Assembly (NCBI GenBank): GCA_021404785.1
Contig: QWHH01000012.1
Coordinates: forward strand, 23,838-87,837
Length of the DNA stretch: 64,000 nucleotides
Direction: 5' to 3'
Source of the DNA: Lysobacterales bacterium PRO7
GTDB lineage: Bacteria; Pseudomonadota; Gammaproteobacteria; Xanthomonadales; Rhodanobacteraceae
Shown: positions 26,405 through 35,000 of the stretch, one piece after another
Layout of the letters: the number at the start of each line of letters is the position of its first letter
Position numbering within the stretch: the first letter of the stretch is position 1
The notes under the pieces: generated by a model
Seen by the model: only the letters and a program-made list of their open reading frames with translations
Told to the model about the DNA's origin: nothing
Database searches by the model: none
Program-made: the position numbers and the translations under genes

Positions 26405-27286
26405 TTGAAAACTATCGCAACGATCAACTTCAAGGGCGGCGTTGGGAAAACCACAGCCACTTGGGCTCTGGGGAACGTCGCGGCTCGCGACACTGGAATC
26501 CGATCGCTGATCTTCGATCTGGATGCCCAGATGTCGCTCACGCAAGCGATTGCGCTCAACGAGGACGGCAATCCGTTCAAGGACTTTACCAATTGGTATG
26601 AGCGATCAATCAGCAAGAAAAAGACAATATTTGATGCGCTTGATGAGTTCACGAAGCCAACGACGTTCAATTTCGGCATTAATCATGATTTCATCTACAA
26701 AATCTCGGAGCGCTATCACTTTATTCCATCGGTCGAAGATCTCTATTGGACCGAACTTGAGCTATTTGATCGAGAGAAGGTTAAGTTCTTCATTCAACGC
26801 TTACTGGAGAAGGTTCAGAATTCATCGAATGTCCCCAAATACGACTACGCGCTATTCGATTGCCCGCCTTCTTTTAGCCTTTTGAGCTATTCGGTCTTGT
26901 CTACCTGTGACCTTGTGCTTATCCCCATCAATCCTGATTTCTTCGCTGCTAAGGGCCTATCGCTGCTGTTGAACAGTCTTCGCATGCGCATAGAACCATT
27001 CCCTGTTCCGAAGATCGGTGTCTTCATGAATCGTGCGAAGAAGCCAGGTGGGAGTTCCGTCAAACGATACAGCAATGAGACACAGCGCTATCTCGATGAT
27101 GCCGCGGACGTGCTAAAACACGTCGCTGCCGACCGCGGCCTGAATGTCCGGCTTTTTGATCAGGCCATCTTTGAGAAGGTCGGCATGAAGCGAGCGATTC
27201 AAGAGGGATTGCCCACTGACTTTGCGGCACAATACGCAGCTCTTTGGAAACAGGTTCAAGGCTTCTTAAATGAGAAGACCAAATGA
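26405..27286 (+). CDS. ParA-family ATPase (orphan, accessory)
   Basis: A 293-residue ParA/Soj-type ATPase starting at TTG with a strong AGGGGAG site just upstream. The deviant Walker A is NFKGGVGKTT (residues about 8-17), Walker B is YDYALFDCPPSFS and switch I is LIFDLDAQMSLT. It lacks an N-terminal DNA-binding domain, so it resembles small type Ib ParA proteins. No ParB is adjacent; instead a small coiled-coil protein overlaps by 4 bases. Codon use is clearly more AT-rich than in the neighbours, a sign of transfer. The role is unknown: segregation, positioning or defence are all possible. Confidence 0.88.
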   Translation: MKTIATINFKGGVGKTTATWALGNVAARDTGIRSLIFDLDAQMSLTQAIALNEDGNPFKDFTNWYERSISKKKTIFDALDEFTKPTTFNFGINHDFIYKISERYHFIPSVEDLYWTELELFDREKVKFFIQRLLEKVQNSSNVPKYDYALFDCPPSFSLLSYSVLSTCDLVLIPINPDFFAAKGLSLLLNSLRMRIEPFPVPKIGVFMNRAKKPGGSSVKRYSNETQRYLDDAADVLKHVAADRGLNVRLFDQAIFEKVGMKRAIQEGLPTDFAAQYAALWKQVQGFLNEKTK

Positions 27287-27684
27287 CTAACGACAACCTC
27301 CGACTGGAAATTTCGAAGCTTCATGAAAAGCTGGATCGCATACTTGTTTTGCTCGATGCAAGAACTGCATCTGCGCAGAAGAAAGCAGCTGATCGCAAGG
27401 CAAAGCAACAAAAACCTAAACCTTTGACTGAGGCTGAGATTAGGTTACAACAGGAGCATTTCCAGGAACTTTTCTCTCGCTGGATGAATGGCTCCGAGGT
27501 CGAGGTTCAGAATGAACTTGAGCGGGAAGATGCAGATGCGCTCAGACGGTTTGCCGATGCGAACAACTTGAACATCACTACTAAGACACCCAAGACCAAG
27601 GCTCTACAACTGATCGCAGCGAGATTCCGAGAAAAACGGCAACTCATGCAGGGGCTCCCGTCGCGACGAGACGTTGACCTTTAG
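27283..27684 (+). CDS. Small coiled-coil protein partnered with ParA
   Basis: A 133-residue hydrophilic protein. Residues 5-40 look like a heptad coiled coil (LRLEISKLHEKLDRILVLLD), followed by a Lys-rich linker and a helical C-terminal domain (LTEAEIRLQQEHFQELF...FREKRQLM). The ATG overlaps the ParA stop (ATGA), so the two are coupled. Its size and position suggest a ParA cofactor in place of ParB, but no DNA-binding motif is clear. Composition is AT-rich like ParA. Confidence 0.8.
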   Translation: MTNDNLRLEISKLHEKLDRILVLLDARTASAQKKAADRKAKQQKPKPLTEAEIRLQQEHFQELFSRWMNGSEVEVQNELEREDADALRRFADANNLNITTKTPKTKALQLIAARFREKRQLMQGLPSRRDVDL

Positions 27685-27780
27685 TGCGGGAACAAAGTGA
27701 ATGTCGCGTGGCGCCAGTCTTGTTTTCAGCAATGAACAGTTCGAAGGTCAGTAGCGATAACGTCTCCTTATGTATGGCTC
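27685..27780. repeat. Decayed copy C of the ahcY 3' end and downstream region
   Basis: On the minus strand it reads through a TAT-CGC-TAC-TGA end that matches the last codons of ahcY, followed by sequence like the ahcY downstream region up to GGCGCC. By hand alignment 44 of 67 positions from 27715 match the native copy from 29163. It separates the ParA pair from the Zn-ribbon gene. Confidence 0.65.
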
Positions 27781-27804
27781 TTTCAGCACGTTACCCCACG
27801 AGAC

Positions 27805-28347
27805 TCAGTCCCAGCATCCCGCGCTTTTAAAATGCAGGGTTCTCTGTTCGCATTTCGGGCATGGATAGGCACAGTCATAGAGGGTGTAATACTCGCCCGC
27901 TCGAACTTTCTCCCATGTGGCTTCATAGTTGGCAACAAGCTCAGCCCGTAGCCCGTTCAGATCAAGTTCAAGATCGGACAAGATCGCTTCGAATTGAGCG
28001 CGACTGTCGTCAGTATCGCCCCTCTCCATCTGGATGATGTCATCAGCAAAGGCTTCAGCTGACGGCGCACGCAGGATGCTTGAGTTGGGGTGCTCGTGCC
28101 ACTCATATACCGTATGGTGCAACGGTTGGCCCAAAAACATCGACGGGTCGCTGTAAGGTGTCACTGCGGCCCCCTGGCATTGATTGCAACGAGGTTCCGG
28201 ATCCATGGCGTTCAACACCACGAGTTCGGAGCATGCCTCGCACAAGTAAGGGAAGGCATTGCGCTCTGTGAAATCATCGAAGCCACCGCCAAGAGCCATA
28301 CTGGTCTTGTAGCCACATTTGCACGATGCACTGACCATGGTACCCAC
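27805..28347 (-). CDS. Zn-ribbon protein of unknown function
   Basis: A 180-residue soluble protein with several paired cysteines: CKCG (about 9-12), CEAC (about 36-39), CNQC (about 55-58) and CPKC near the C-terminus, consistent with two zinc ribbons. The middle is acidic and helical (DDIIQMERGDTDDSRAQFEAIL). I do not recognise the family. ATG at 28347 or 28338 may be used. It lies between two decayed ahcY-end copies, so it appears to be independent cargo of the accessory block. Confidence 0.72.
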   Translation of the reverse strand: MGTMVSASCKCGYKTSMALGGGFDDFTERNAFPYLCEACSELVVLNAMDPEPRCNQCQGAAVTPYSDPSMFLGQPLHHTVYEWHEHPNSSILRAPSAEAFADDIIQMERGDTDDSRAQFEAILSDLELDLNGLRAELVANYEATWEKVRAGEYYTLYDCAYPCPKCEQRTLHFKSAGCWD

Positions 28348-28453
28348 ACCACACCCCCGATTGCCTGGAGTTTGAAATTCCGCAGTTTCTCATCAACCGT
28401 GATCTCACCGAGGGCAGTATCTTCCGGAGTCTGTGTCAGAGTCCACTATCGAC

Positions 28454-28520
28454 CGAGTCGAAATAAAAACGAGCGCCCTTTTCGTTTCCAGCGATGACCA
28501 GCCCGACGATCAGTCGCGAA
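28454..28520. repeat. Copy B of the ahcY 3' end and terminator
   Basis: Identical to the native copy over TTCGTTTCCAGCGATGACCA (28481-28500 against 29167-29186); 15 of the next 21 bases also match. The terminator stem is reduced to AAACGA/TCGTTT with a T-rich tail on the minus strand and may still end brnTA transcription, since it follows the brnA stop directly. Confidence 0.8.
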
Positions 28521-28521
28521 C

Positions 28522-28827
28522 TTATTGCTTCACCGAAGCCGACAACCGCGCGACCATGCGCGTTTGCCAGCCGGGGCCGGTAGCTTTCCAGCGTTCGATA
28601 ACCGACACCGGGACACGCAGGGAGATGGCGGTTTTCGCTTCGCCGACGACAGGGCGGCCGCGCTTGCGCGCGATCAGCTCGCCGATCTTGCGGTCCCATT
28701 TGACGGCGCGCGGGTCTTTGCGCGCTTCACGGCGCACGCGTTCCCAATCGGTGCGATCTTCGCCGCGCGCGCGGGCGGCGCGCATCTGTTCACTGGTCAT
28801 CACGGTAATCTTTTTCGAGCCACGCAT
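28522..28827 (-). CDS. brnA: BrnA-family antitoxin
   Basis: A 101-residue antitoxin. The N-terminal half is charged (TSEQMRAARARGEDRTDWERVR) and the C-terminal half is a ribbon-helix-helix-type DNA-binding segment (KTAISLRVPVSVIERWKATGPGWQTRM). It neutralises BrnT and represses the operon. GGGAG upstream supports the ATG at 28827, which gives a 38-base overlap with brnT; ATG 28800 is the alternative. The gene ends against copy B of the ahcY repeat. Confidence 0.92.
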   Translation of the reverse strand: MRGSKKITVMTSEQMRAARARGEDRTDWERVRREARKDPRAVKWDRKIGELIARKRGRPVVGEAKTAISLRVPVSVIERWKATGPGWQTRMVARLSASVKQ

Positions 28828-29089
28828 AGTAGTTCTCCCGTTCTTTCCGCTTCGCTTGGCGGAAACTCACGATGCGGCAGCGTTCTTCTCCGGAAACAAA
28901 CGCAACCGTCAGCACTGTCAACACATCGAACACATAGGCGAATGCTTGCTTCCGGGCTTCGCCTTTGCGTTCGCTGTCCACGATCAGGACGTAATCGCTT
29001 TCGAGCACCAGGTCGGCGTCGGCGAAATCCAGCCCGTGCTTGTGCAGGTTCGCGGCACGCTTGGCTTCGTCCCATTCGTAGATCATCAT
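28790..29089 (-). CDS. brnT: BrnT-family ribonuclease toxin
   Basis: A 99-residue RelE-fold toxin. The family opening is IYEWDEAKRAANLHKHGLDF, followed by acidic ADADLVLESD and the C-terminal RIVSFRQAKRKERENYY. It cleaves RNA and is inhibited by BrnA. ATG codons at 29089 and 29086 are equivalent; a longer frame to 29122 would run through the operator palindrome and is rejected. Together with brnA it forms a complete type II toxin-antitoxin unit. Confidence 0.93.
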   Translation of the reverse strand: MMIYEWDEAKRAANLHKHGLDFADADLVLESDYVLIVDSERKGEARKQAFAYVFDVLTVLTVAFVSGEERCRIVSFRQAKRKERENYYAWLEKDYRDDQ

Positions 29090-29096
29090 GAATAAT

Positions 29097-29112
29097 GTAT
29101 ATACGTATATAC
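29097..29112. promoter_or_regulatory. brnTA operator palindrome
   Basis: GTATATACGTATATAC is a perfect 16-bp palindrome ending 7 bases before the brnT start at 29089. BrnA-type antitoxins autoregulate by binding such palindromes, and the TATA content suggests it also contains the -10 region. Confidence 0.65.
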
Positions 29113-29125
29113 GAAATGTCAAGTT

Positions 29126-29195
29126 CTGCGGGACTCAAAGCAAAACGGGCGCCTCTCGGCGCCCGTTTCGTTTCCAGCGATGACCAATCCGCCGA

Positions 29196-29223
<28 letters not shown>
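29126..29223. repeat. Native ahcY 3' end and terminator (copy A of the repeat)
   Basis: This stretch covers the last codons of ahcY (ending Tyr-Arg-Tyr-stop), its terminator and the bases beyond. Copies B (28454) and C (27685) lie further downstream on the same strand, each separated from the next by a cargo gene or gene pair. Confidence 0.75.
29141..29168 (-). terminator. Intrinsic terminator of ahcY
   Basis: AAACGGGCGCC (29143-29153) and its exact complement (29158-29168) around TCTC form an 11-bp stem, followed on the minus strand by TTTTG. It lies about 30 bases past the ahcY stop codon. Confidence 0.85.
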
Positions 29224-30620
<1,397 letters not shown>

Positions 30621-30674
30621 TGGCGTAGCTCCGTTGCGTTGGAGGGCGCGGTTTCGGTTGATGGAACCCGAAAA

Positions 30675-30738
30675 CCCGCCGAGCCTGATTTCGCGTCCGT
30701 ATCGATCACGGCGGGAAAATGCAGCGCCCCTCGGCGGG
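30675..30738 (-). promoter_or_regulatory. SAH riboswitch upstream of ahcY
   Basis: Reading the minus strand, CCCGCCGAG (30738-30730) is followed by GGGCGCTGC, then by CAGGCTCGG. The two ends CCCGCCGAG and CTCGGCGGG (30683-30675) pair perfectly over 9 bp to form P1. These blocks match the conserved core of the SAH riboswitch, which turns on ahcY expression when S-adenosylhomocysteine accumulates. A small hairpin around GGGTT-CCATC-AACC follows and may be the expression platform before the CGGAG ribosome site. Confidence 0.92.
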
Positions 30739-30749
30739 GAGGGGCGCGC

Positions 30750-30780
30750 ATTGTATCGCTTATTCGCGATGAAAGGATGA
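30750..30780 (-). promoter_or_regulatory. ahcY promoter with operator shared with metF
   Basis: The -10 box TACAAT (30755-30750) would start transcription about five bases before the riboswitch. A 28-bp element (30753-30780) matches the metF operator at 20 of 28 positions by hand count, including the core TTCATCGCGA, and its last three bases are again the first three of the -10 box. No good -35 is seen. Confidence 0.65.
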
Positions 30781-30788
30781 ATACGCGG

Positions 30789-31454
30789 TCAGTGCTGCTC
30801 GAAGCGGGCGATTTCGTCCAACGCGTTGCTTGCATCGCGCAGGCCGCGCGGCGTGTCGGCGTCGTCCGCCTGCCCGGCCAAGCGGGCATTGCGCCTGCGG
30901 AAGTACCAGACGGTTGCGGCGAATCCGATCACGCCGATTGCGCCTGTTATCCCGATGAAGGCGGGGGCGGCCACGAAGAGATCGACACCGACGTTCGCCT
31001 TCATTTCCAGCACGAAGATGGCGATCCACAGGAACCACCACGGCAGGCCGAGGCACCAGTTGGCGAGGACGTGGGTGCGACGCAAGGTGTCGACGCGCTT
31101 GGAGATTTCCGCGACCGGAGCCGTGTAGTCGATGCCGGCGATCCTGCCCAGGGACACGCCGCCGAATACGACGGTCAGCAATCCATAGGCGAGCATGAAC
31201 AGGCTGCAAGCCAGCAAGTGCGGCACGTCGCGATGGCGGATCGCGGCCATGATGCCGAAATAAATCAGTGCGTCGCCGAACAGGATCTGCACGATCTTGC
31301 CCCAGTACAGCCGGCGCAAGCCCGAGCGCGCCTTGTCGAGCTTGCGTTCGAGGAACAAGTGCAGGTTCAGCGTGGATTGCTGCTGTACATGGCGGTCCAG
31401 CGTCTGCCATGCGGATTTGAGTTCATCGATGTCCATCGTCGTCTCCATCTTCAT
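30789..31454 (-). CDS. Four-helix membrane protein coupled to a sigma factor gene
   Basis: A 221-residue protein: a cytosolic N-terminal segment of about 55 residues (MDIDELKSAWQTLDRHVQQQ), then four helices (about 58-75, 82-105, 138-158 and 165-188) and a charged C-terminal tail. The start overlaps the sigma factor stop by 4 bases. It could be an atypical anti-sigma factor, because the partner is an ECF-type sigma and the short cytosolic region could bind it, but it lacks a zinc anti-sigma motif. Family not recognised with certainty. Confidence 0.78.
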   Translation of the reverse strand: MKMETTMDIDELKSAWQTLDRHVQQQSTLNLHLFLERKLDKARSGLRRLYWGKIVQILFGDALIYFGIMAAIRHRDVPHLLACSLFMLAYGLLTVVFGGVSLGRIAGIDYTAPVAEISKRVDTLRRTHVLANWCLGLPWWFLWIAIFVLEMKANVGVDLFVAAPAFIGITGAIGVIGFAATVWYFRRRNARLAGQADDADTPRGLRDASNALDEIARFEQH

Positions 31455-31972
31455 TTCTCGCTCATGTCGTTGCGCAGGCGTTCCTTCAAACGCCCGATCC
31501 GGGTGGCCACGTTCGTTTCGCTGATGCCAAGGATGTGCGCGATGTCGCGCTGGCTGCGCTCGTCCAGATACAGGATCAGCAGGGCGCGGTCGAACGGATC
31601 GAGGCGGTCGATGCAGCGGTACAGCTCGCGCACGCGCGCGTCCGCCGCCGGATCGGAATTCGCGTCGGCCGTGTCGTGGACGGCGACGTCCAGCGGTTCA
31701 TGGTGCCGCTCGTAGCGGCTGCGTTCGCGCAGGTGCGAGATCGCCACGTTCAGGGCGACGCGGTACATCAAGGTCGAAAAACTCCGCGAGCCATCGTATT
31801 TCGGAAACGCGCGCCACAGCTGCACGGCGATTTCCTGCGCCAGGTCTTCGCGGTCCTGCGCGCCGCGCGCATAGCTGTTCGCCACCTTGAACACGATGCC
31901 GCGATGGCGCTCGAGCAATTCGCGGAATTGTCCGTCGAAATCCGCCGTCGTCATTGTCAAAGTCTGCTCCAT
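31451..31972 (-). CDS. ECF-type RNA polymerase sigma factor
   Basis: A 173-residue sigma-70-family protein with region 2 (ARGAQDREDLAQEIAVQLWRAFPKYDG...FSTLMYRVALN) and region 4 (LLILYLDERSQRDIAHILGISETNVATRIGRLKERL). The linker is short, as in ECF sigma factors. It is translationally coupled to the membrane protein at 30789. No target promoters can be assigned. The start MEQTLTMTTADFD at 31972 may be replaced by the second ATG at 31954. Confidence 0.9.
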   Translation of the reverse strand: MEQTLTMTTADFDGQFRELLERHRGIVFKVANSYARGAQDREDLAQEIAVQLWRAFPKYDGSRSFSTLMYRVALNVAISHLRERSRYERHHEPLDVAVHDTADANSDPAADARVRELYRCIDRLDPFDRALLILYLDERSQRDIAHILGISETNVATRIGRLKERLRNDMSEK

Positions 31973-32032
31973 TTCCCGGGTTCCGTGTGTGTCTCGGAAC
32001 CGTGATTCGCGCGGAAGCGGAAAAAATCACAC

Positions 32033-32061
32033 AAAAAGAAAGCGGCCCGAAGGCCGCTTTC
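32033..32061 (-). terminator. Intrinsic terminator of the TonB-dependent receptor gene
   Basis: GAAAGCGGCC (32038-32047) pairs exactly with GGCCGCTTTC (32052-32061) around CGAA, with T-rich sequence following on the minus strand. It lies 30 bases past the receptor stop. Confidence 0.87.
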
Positions 32062-32090
32062 AAGATAGGGCAGTAAATGCCGCGGACGCT

Positions 32091-34832
32091 TCAGTGGCTG
32101 CCGCCGAAACGATAGTTGAACTCGAGCATATAGGTGCGGCCCATCGGGTTGAACCAGCGCCGCGCATAGTACGGATAGCTGATCCAGGTGGCGTCGCGAC
32201 CTGGCTTGGAATCGAACAGGTTGTCGACGGTGAAGCCGATGTTGACGTCCTTGCTCCAGCGGTAGCCGAACGATGCGTTGTACAGCATGGTCGGGCCCAT
32301 GCGCTGGTCGCCGTCGTAATTCGGCAGGCCGCCGAGGCGCGCGCCGTACAGCGTGGTGGTGAAGTTGCCGTAGTTCCAGGTCACCGAACCGTTGGCCTTG
32401 CTGCGCGGAATCACGTAGTCGTAATAATCCTCGATCTCGCTGACGAACGGATCGCCCGGGTAGTTCTGGATGCGGTTGGTGACGACATAGGTGCCGCCGA
32501 GGTTGAAGTCGAAACTGCCGAAACGGTTGGTTTGCCACAGGTAGTGGATCTTGAAATCCGTGCCTGAGGTGCGATGCGTGGCCGCATTGATCGGCAATAC
32601 CAGCACCGATGTGATGTCACCGGCCGAATTGCGGAAAACCTGGTTGACCGCCGCCTGGCACAGACCTGAATTGATGTCCAGTTCGCCCGTGCGGCATTGC
32701 GCTTCCCAGCGCAGGATCTGGTCGCTGCTCTGGTAGACGAGTTCGTTCTTGAGGTTGATGATGTAGTAGTCGGCGCTGAAGTCGAGATTGCTCAACGGCG
32801 AGTAGACGAAGCCCCACGTCGCGGATTTGCTGGTCTCGTTGTTGAGGTCGATGCTGCCGTGGCTGCGGCCGTTGAAGCTGACGTCGCTCCAGTCGCAGTC
32901 GCCGATATCCACGTCGGGTTCTTCCGTGGCGCAGCGGTAGTAGTCGGTGCCGCCTGAACTGGATCCGCTAGGACCGGCGTACAGGTAGGCAAGGTCGGGC
33001 GCGCGGAAGCCGGTCGAGTACGAGCCGCGCAGCAGCAGCGTGTCGATCGGGCGGTATTCCAGGCCGAGCGCGTAGGTGAACTTGCTCGCCGAATTGCCGC
33101 TGTACTCGTAACGGTCGAAGCGCCCGGCTGCCGTGGCGGTCAGTTTAGAGAACACCGGCACGCTGAACTCGAAGCCCGCGCCGGAGTGGCTGCGCGAACC
33201 GACGGCAACGGTGTTGTGCAAGCCGAAATAACTGCCGTCAAGCGACAGCGGATCGGGCTTGAGGCCGAAATACTGGTTGCCGAATTCGGCGGTCGCGGCG
33301 AAGCCAACCGATCCCGCGGGCAGCTGGAACAGCTCGGTGTTGTTCACCGTCAGCGAGAAATTTTCGGCACGGCTGGTGTCGTGGTCGATCGAATCCTGCG
33401 TGATCGAAGCGAACTGCGCCGGCGTCAGCGGCGTGTACAGGCGCTCGTGCGGCGCGTAATACATCTGGTAACCCGAATCCGGATCCACGCCCAGGGACGG
33501 GCCGAGGTAGAGCATCTGCGCCTTGGCGGCGACCAGCGCCGGCCATTTCGCTTCGAGGTCGTTCTGCGCATGGCTGAACATGGCCTCGTAATTCCACGCC
33601 TCTCCGAACGTGCCCTTGATGCCGGCGTTGAGCGAATACGTGTTGTTGATGTTGCGGATCATGGCGCGATCCAGGCCGCCGTTCTCCTCGTAGGTGAAAT
33701 ACTGGCGTTGCCATTGCTCGACCTGGTCGGTCGCGGTGTTGTAGAACGGCGTCGGCGAGGAGTCACCATCGACCGGGTAGCTGTTTTCCCACTTCAACGA
33801 GGTGTTATAGGTTTCCTGATGCGAGGTGCTGTACTGCAGGTCGGCGAAGAAATCCATGTGATCGTTGAAGTGATAGGTGGCCGAGCCGTAGAAATTTGCC
33901 GCTTTGCGACCATTTTGCATCGTGCCGTAACCGACGTCCGCGAGGCTGCCGCAATACATGCCGTAATTGCGGCGTTGCAGGTATTGCACGGTGCCCTGAT
34001 CGAGATAGGCGAGCTTGTCGCAGGTCGCCTTGCCCGGGTCGATGTAGTTTTCGTCCTCGTCGAGGATGACGAACGTCGGTGCGGCGACGCGGGTCGGACT
34101 GGTGGCGTAGCGCGGATCGTTGGTGCGCGAGGCGAGGAATTTTCGCTGGTACGCCCACAGCGGATTCTGGTTGTACAGTTCCACGCCAAAGGTCGAATCG
34201 AACTTGTCGTTCGACCAGCCGCTGGTCAGGGTGAATCGCTGCGAAGCGCCGCCGCCGTGCTCGGAGTCACCGACGCGAAAATCGAGCGTGGTGCCGTTGG
34301 CCTTCTTCTTCATGATGAAGTTGACTACGCCGGAAATCGCGTCCGAACCGTAGATCGCCGAAGCGCTGCCGGTAAGGATTTCCACGCGCTCGATCATCGA
34401 GGTGGGGATGTTCGTGATGTCGGTGAAATTGCTTTCGCCGTTGTATGACTGCGGATAGTCGGCGATGCGGCGGCCGTTGATCAGGATCAGGGTGTGGTTC
34501 GGGCCGAGGCCGCGCAGATCGACGGCCTGCGCACCATTGGAGAAGCCATTGGTGATCTGGTTGTTGTCGATGTTGCCCAGGTTCTGGCTCAGCGAGGTCA
34601 TGATGTCCGCCGCCGTGGCGAAGCCGCGCTCGCGGATGTCCTTGTCGGTGATGACCGTGATGGGCGCGGGCCCCTCGACCTGCGCGCGCGGAATGAGCGA
34701 GCCGGTCACCTGGATGGTTTCGAGTTTTTGCGTGGATGTACTCGTCGTCGCGGTGTTGTCCTGCGCGATGGCGGGTGTGGCCGTGCAGGCAAACGCGGCA
34801 AACACTGCCATGGCCAGTAGATCGTGCTTCAT
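32091..34832 (-). CDS. TonB-dependent outer-membrane receptor
   Basis: A 913-residue receptor. The signal peptide is MKHDLLAMAVFAAFACTATPAIA. A TonB-box-like segment (QKLETIQVTGSLIPR) precedes the plug domain (about 60-175; SQNLGNIDNNQITNGFSNG, DLRGLGPNHTLILINGRR). The 22-strand barrel then runs to a terminal ...YMLEFNYRFGGSH. The LNGRRIADYP and SGVVNFIMKKKANG phrases are typical of the large oar-less xanthomonad receptors for peptides or carbohydrates. Substrate unknown. GAGGGGG six bases upstream fixes the start at 34832. Confidence 0.94.
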   Translation of the reverse strand: MKHDLLAMAVFAAFACTATPAIAQDNTATTSTSTQKLETIQVTGSLIPRAQVEGPAPITVITDKDIRERGFATAADIMTSLSQNLGNIDNNQITNGFSNGAQAVDLRGLGPNHTLILINGRRIADYPQSYNGESNFTDITNIPTSMIERVEILTGSASAIYGSDAISGVVNFIMKKKANGTTLDFRVGDSEHGGGASQRFTLTSGWSNDKFDSTFGVELYNQNPLWAYQRKFLASRTNDPRYATSPTRVAAPTFVILDEDENYIDPGKATCDKLAYLDQGTVQYLQRRNYGMYCGSLADVGYGTMQNGRKAANFYGSATYHFNDHMDFFADLQYSTSHQETYNTSLKWENSYPVDGDSSPTPFYNTATDQVEQWQRQYFTYEENGGLDRAMIRNINNTYSLNAGIKGTFGEAWNYEAMFSHAQNDLEAKWPALVAAKAQMLYLGPSLGVDPDSGYQMYYAPHERLYTPLTPAQFASITQDSIDHDTSRAENFSLTVNNTELFQLPAGSVGFAATAEFGNQYFGLKPDPLSLDGSYFGLHNTVAVGSRSHSGAGFEFSVPVFSKLTATAAGRFDRYEYSGNSASKFTYALGLEYRPIDTLLLRGSYSTGFRAPDLAYLYAGPSGSSSGGTDYYRCATEEPDVDIGDCDWSDVSFNGRSHGSIDLNNETSKSATWGFVYSPLSNLDFSADYYIINLKNELVYQSSDQILRWEAQCRTGELDINSGLCQAAVNQVFRNSAGDITSVLVLPINAATHRTSGTDFKIHYLWQTNRFGSFDFNLGGTYVVTNRIQNYPGDPFVSEIEDYYDYVIPRSKANGSVTWNYGNFTTTLYGARLGGLPNYDGDQRMGPTMLYNASFGYRWSKDVNIGFTVDNLFDSKPGRDATWISYPYYARRWFNPMGRTYMLEFNYRFGGSH

Positions 34833-34934
34833 GATGGTCCCCCTCACATGTGAATTGAATCCGCCAAGATCGATGGCGGTTCCCCAAACCCCGCCATCGT
34901 GGCTGGTTCCCGAACAGTCGTCAATTTCGGAAAA

Positions 34935-34964
34935 CTTATACGGCTGCCGAAGTTGCCGTGACAA
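34935..34964 (-). promoter_or_regulatory. Predicted sigma-70 promoter of the TonB receptor gene
   Basis: On the minus strand TTGTCA (34964-34959), an 18-base spacer and TATAAG (34940-34935), each one mismatch from consensus. The leader would be about 95 bases. Confidence 0.6.
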
Positions 34965-35000
34965 GGCCGGAAGTCATGATCCGGCCATGTCGTCCCGGGT

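Noticed and set aside
26405-28827. Prophage or integrative element
   Set aside because: No integrase, phage structural or conjugation genes are present; only small cargo genes and repeats of the ahcY end.
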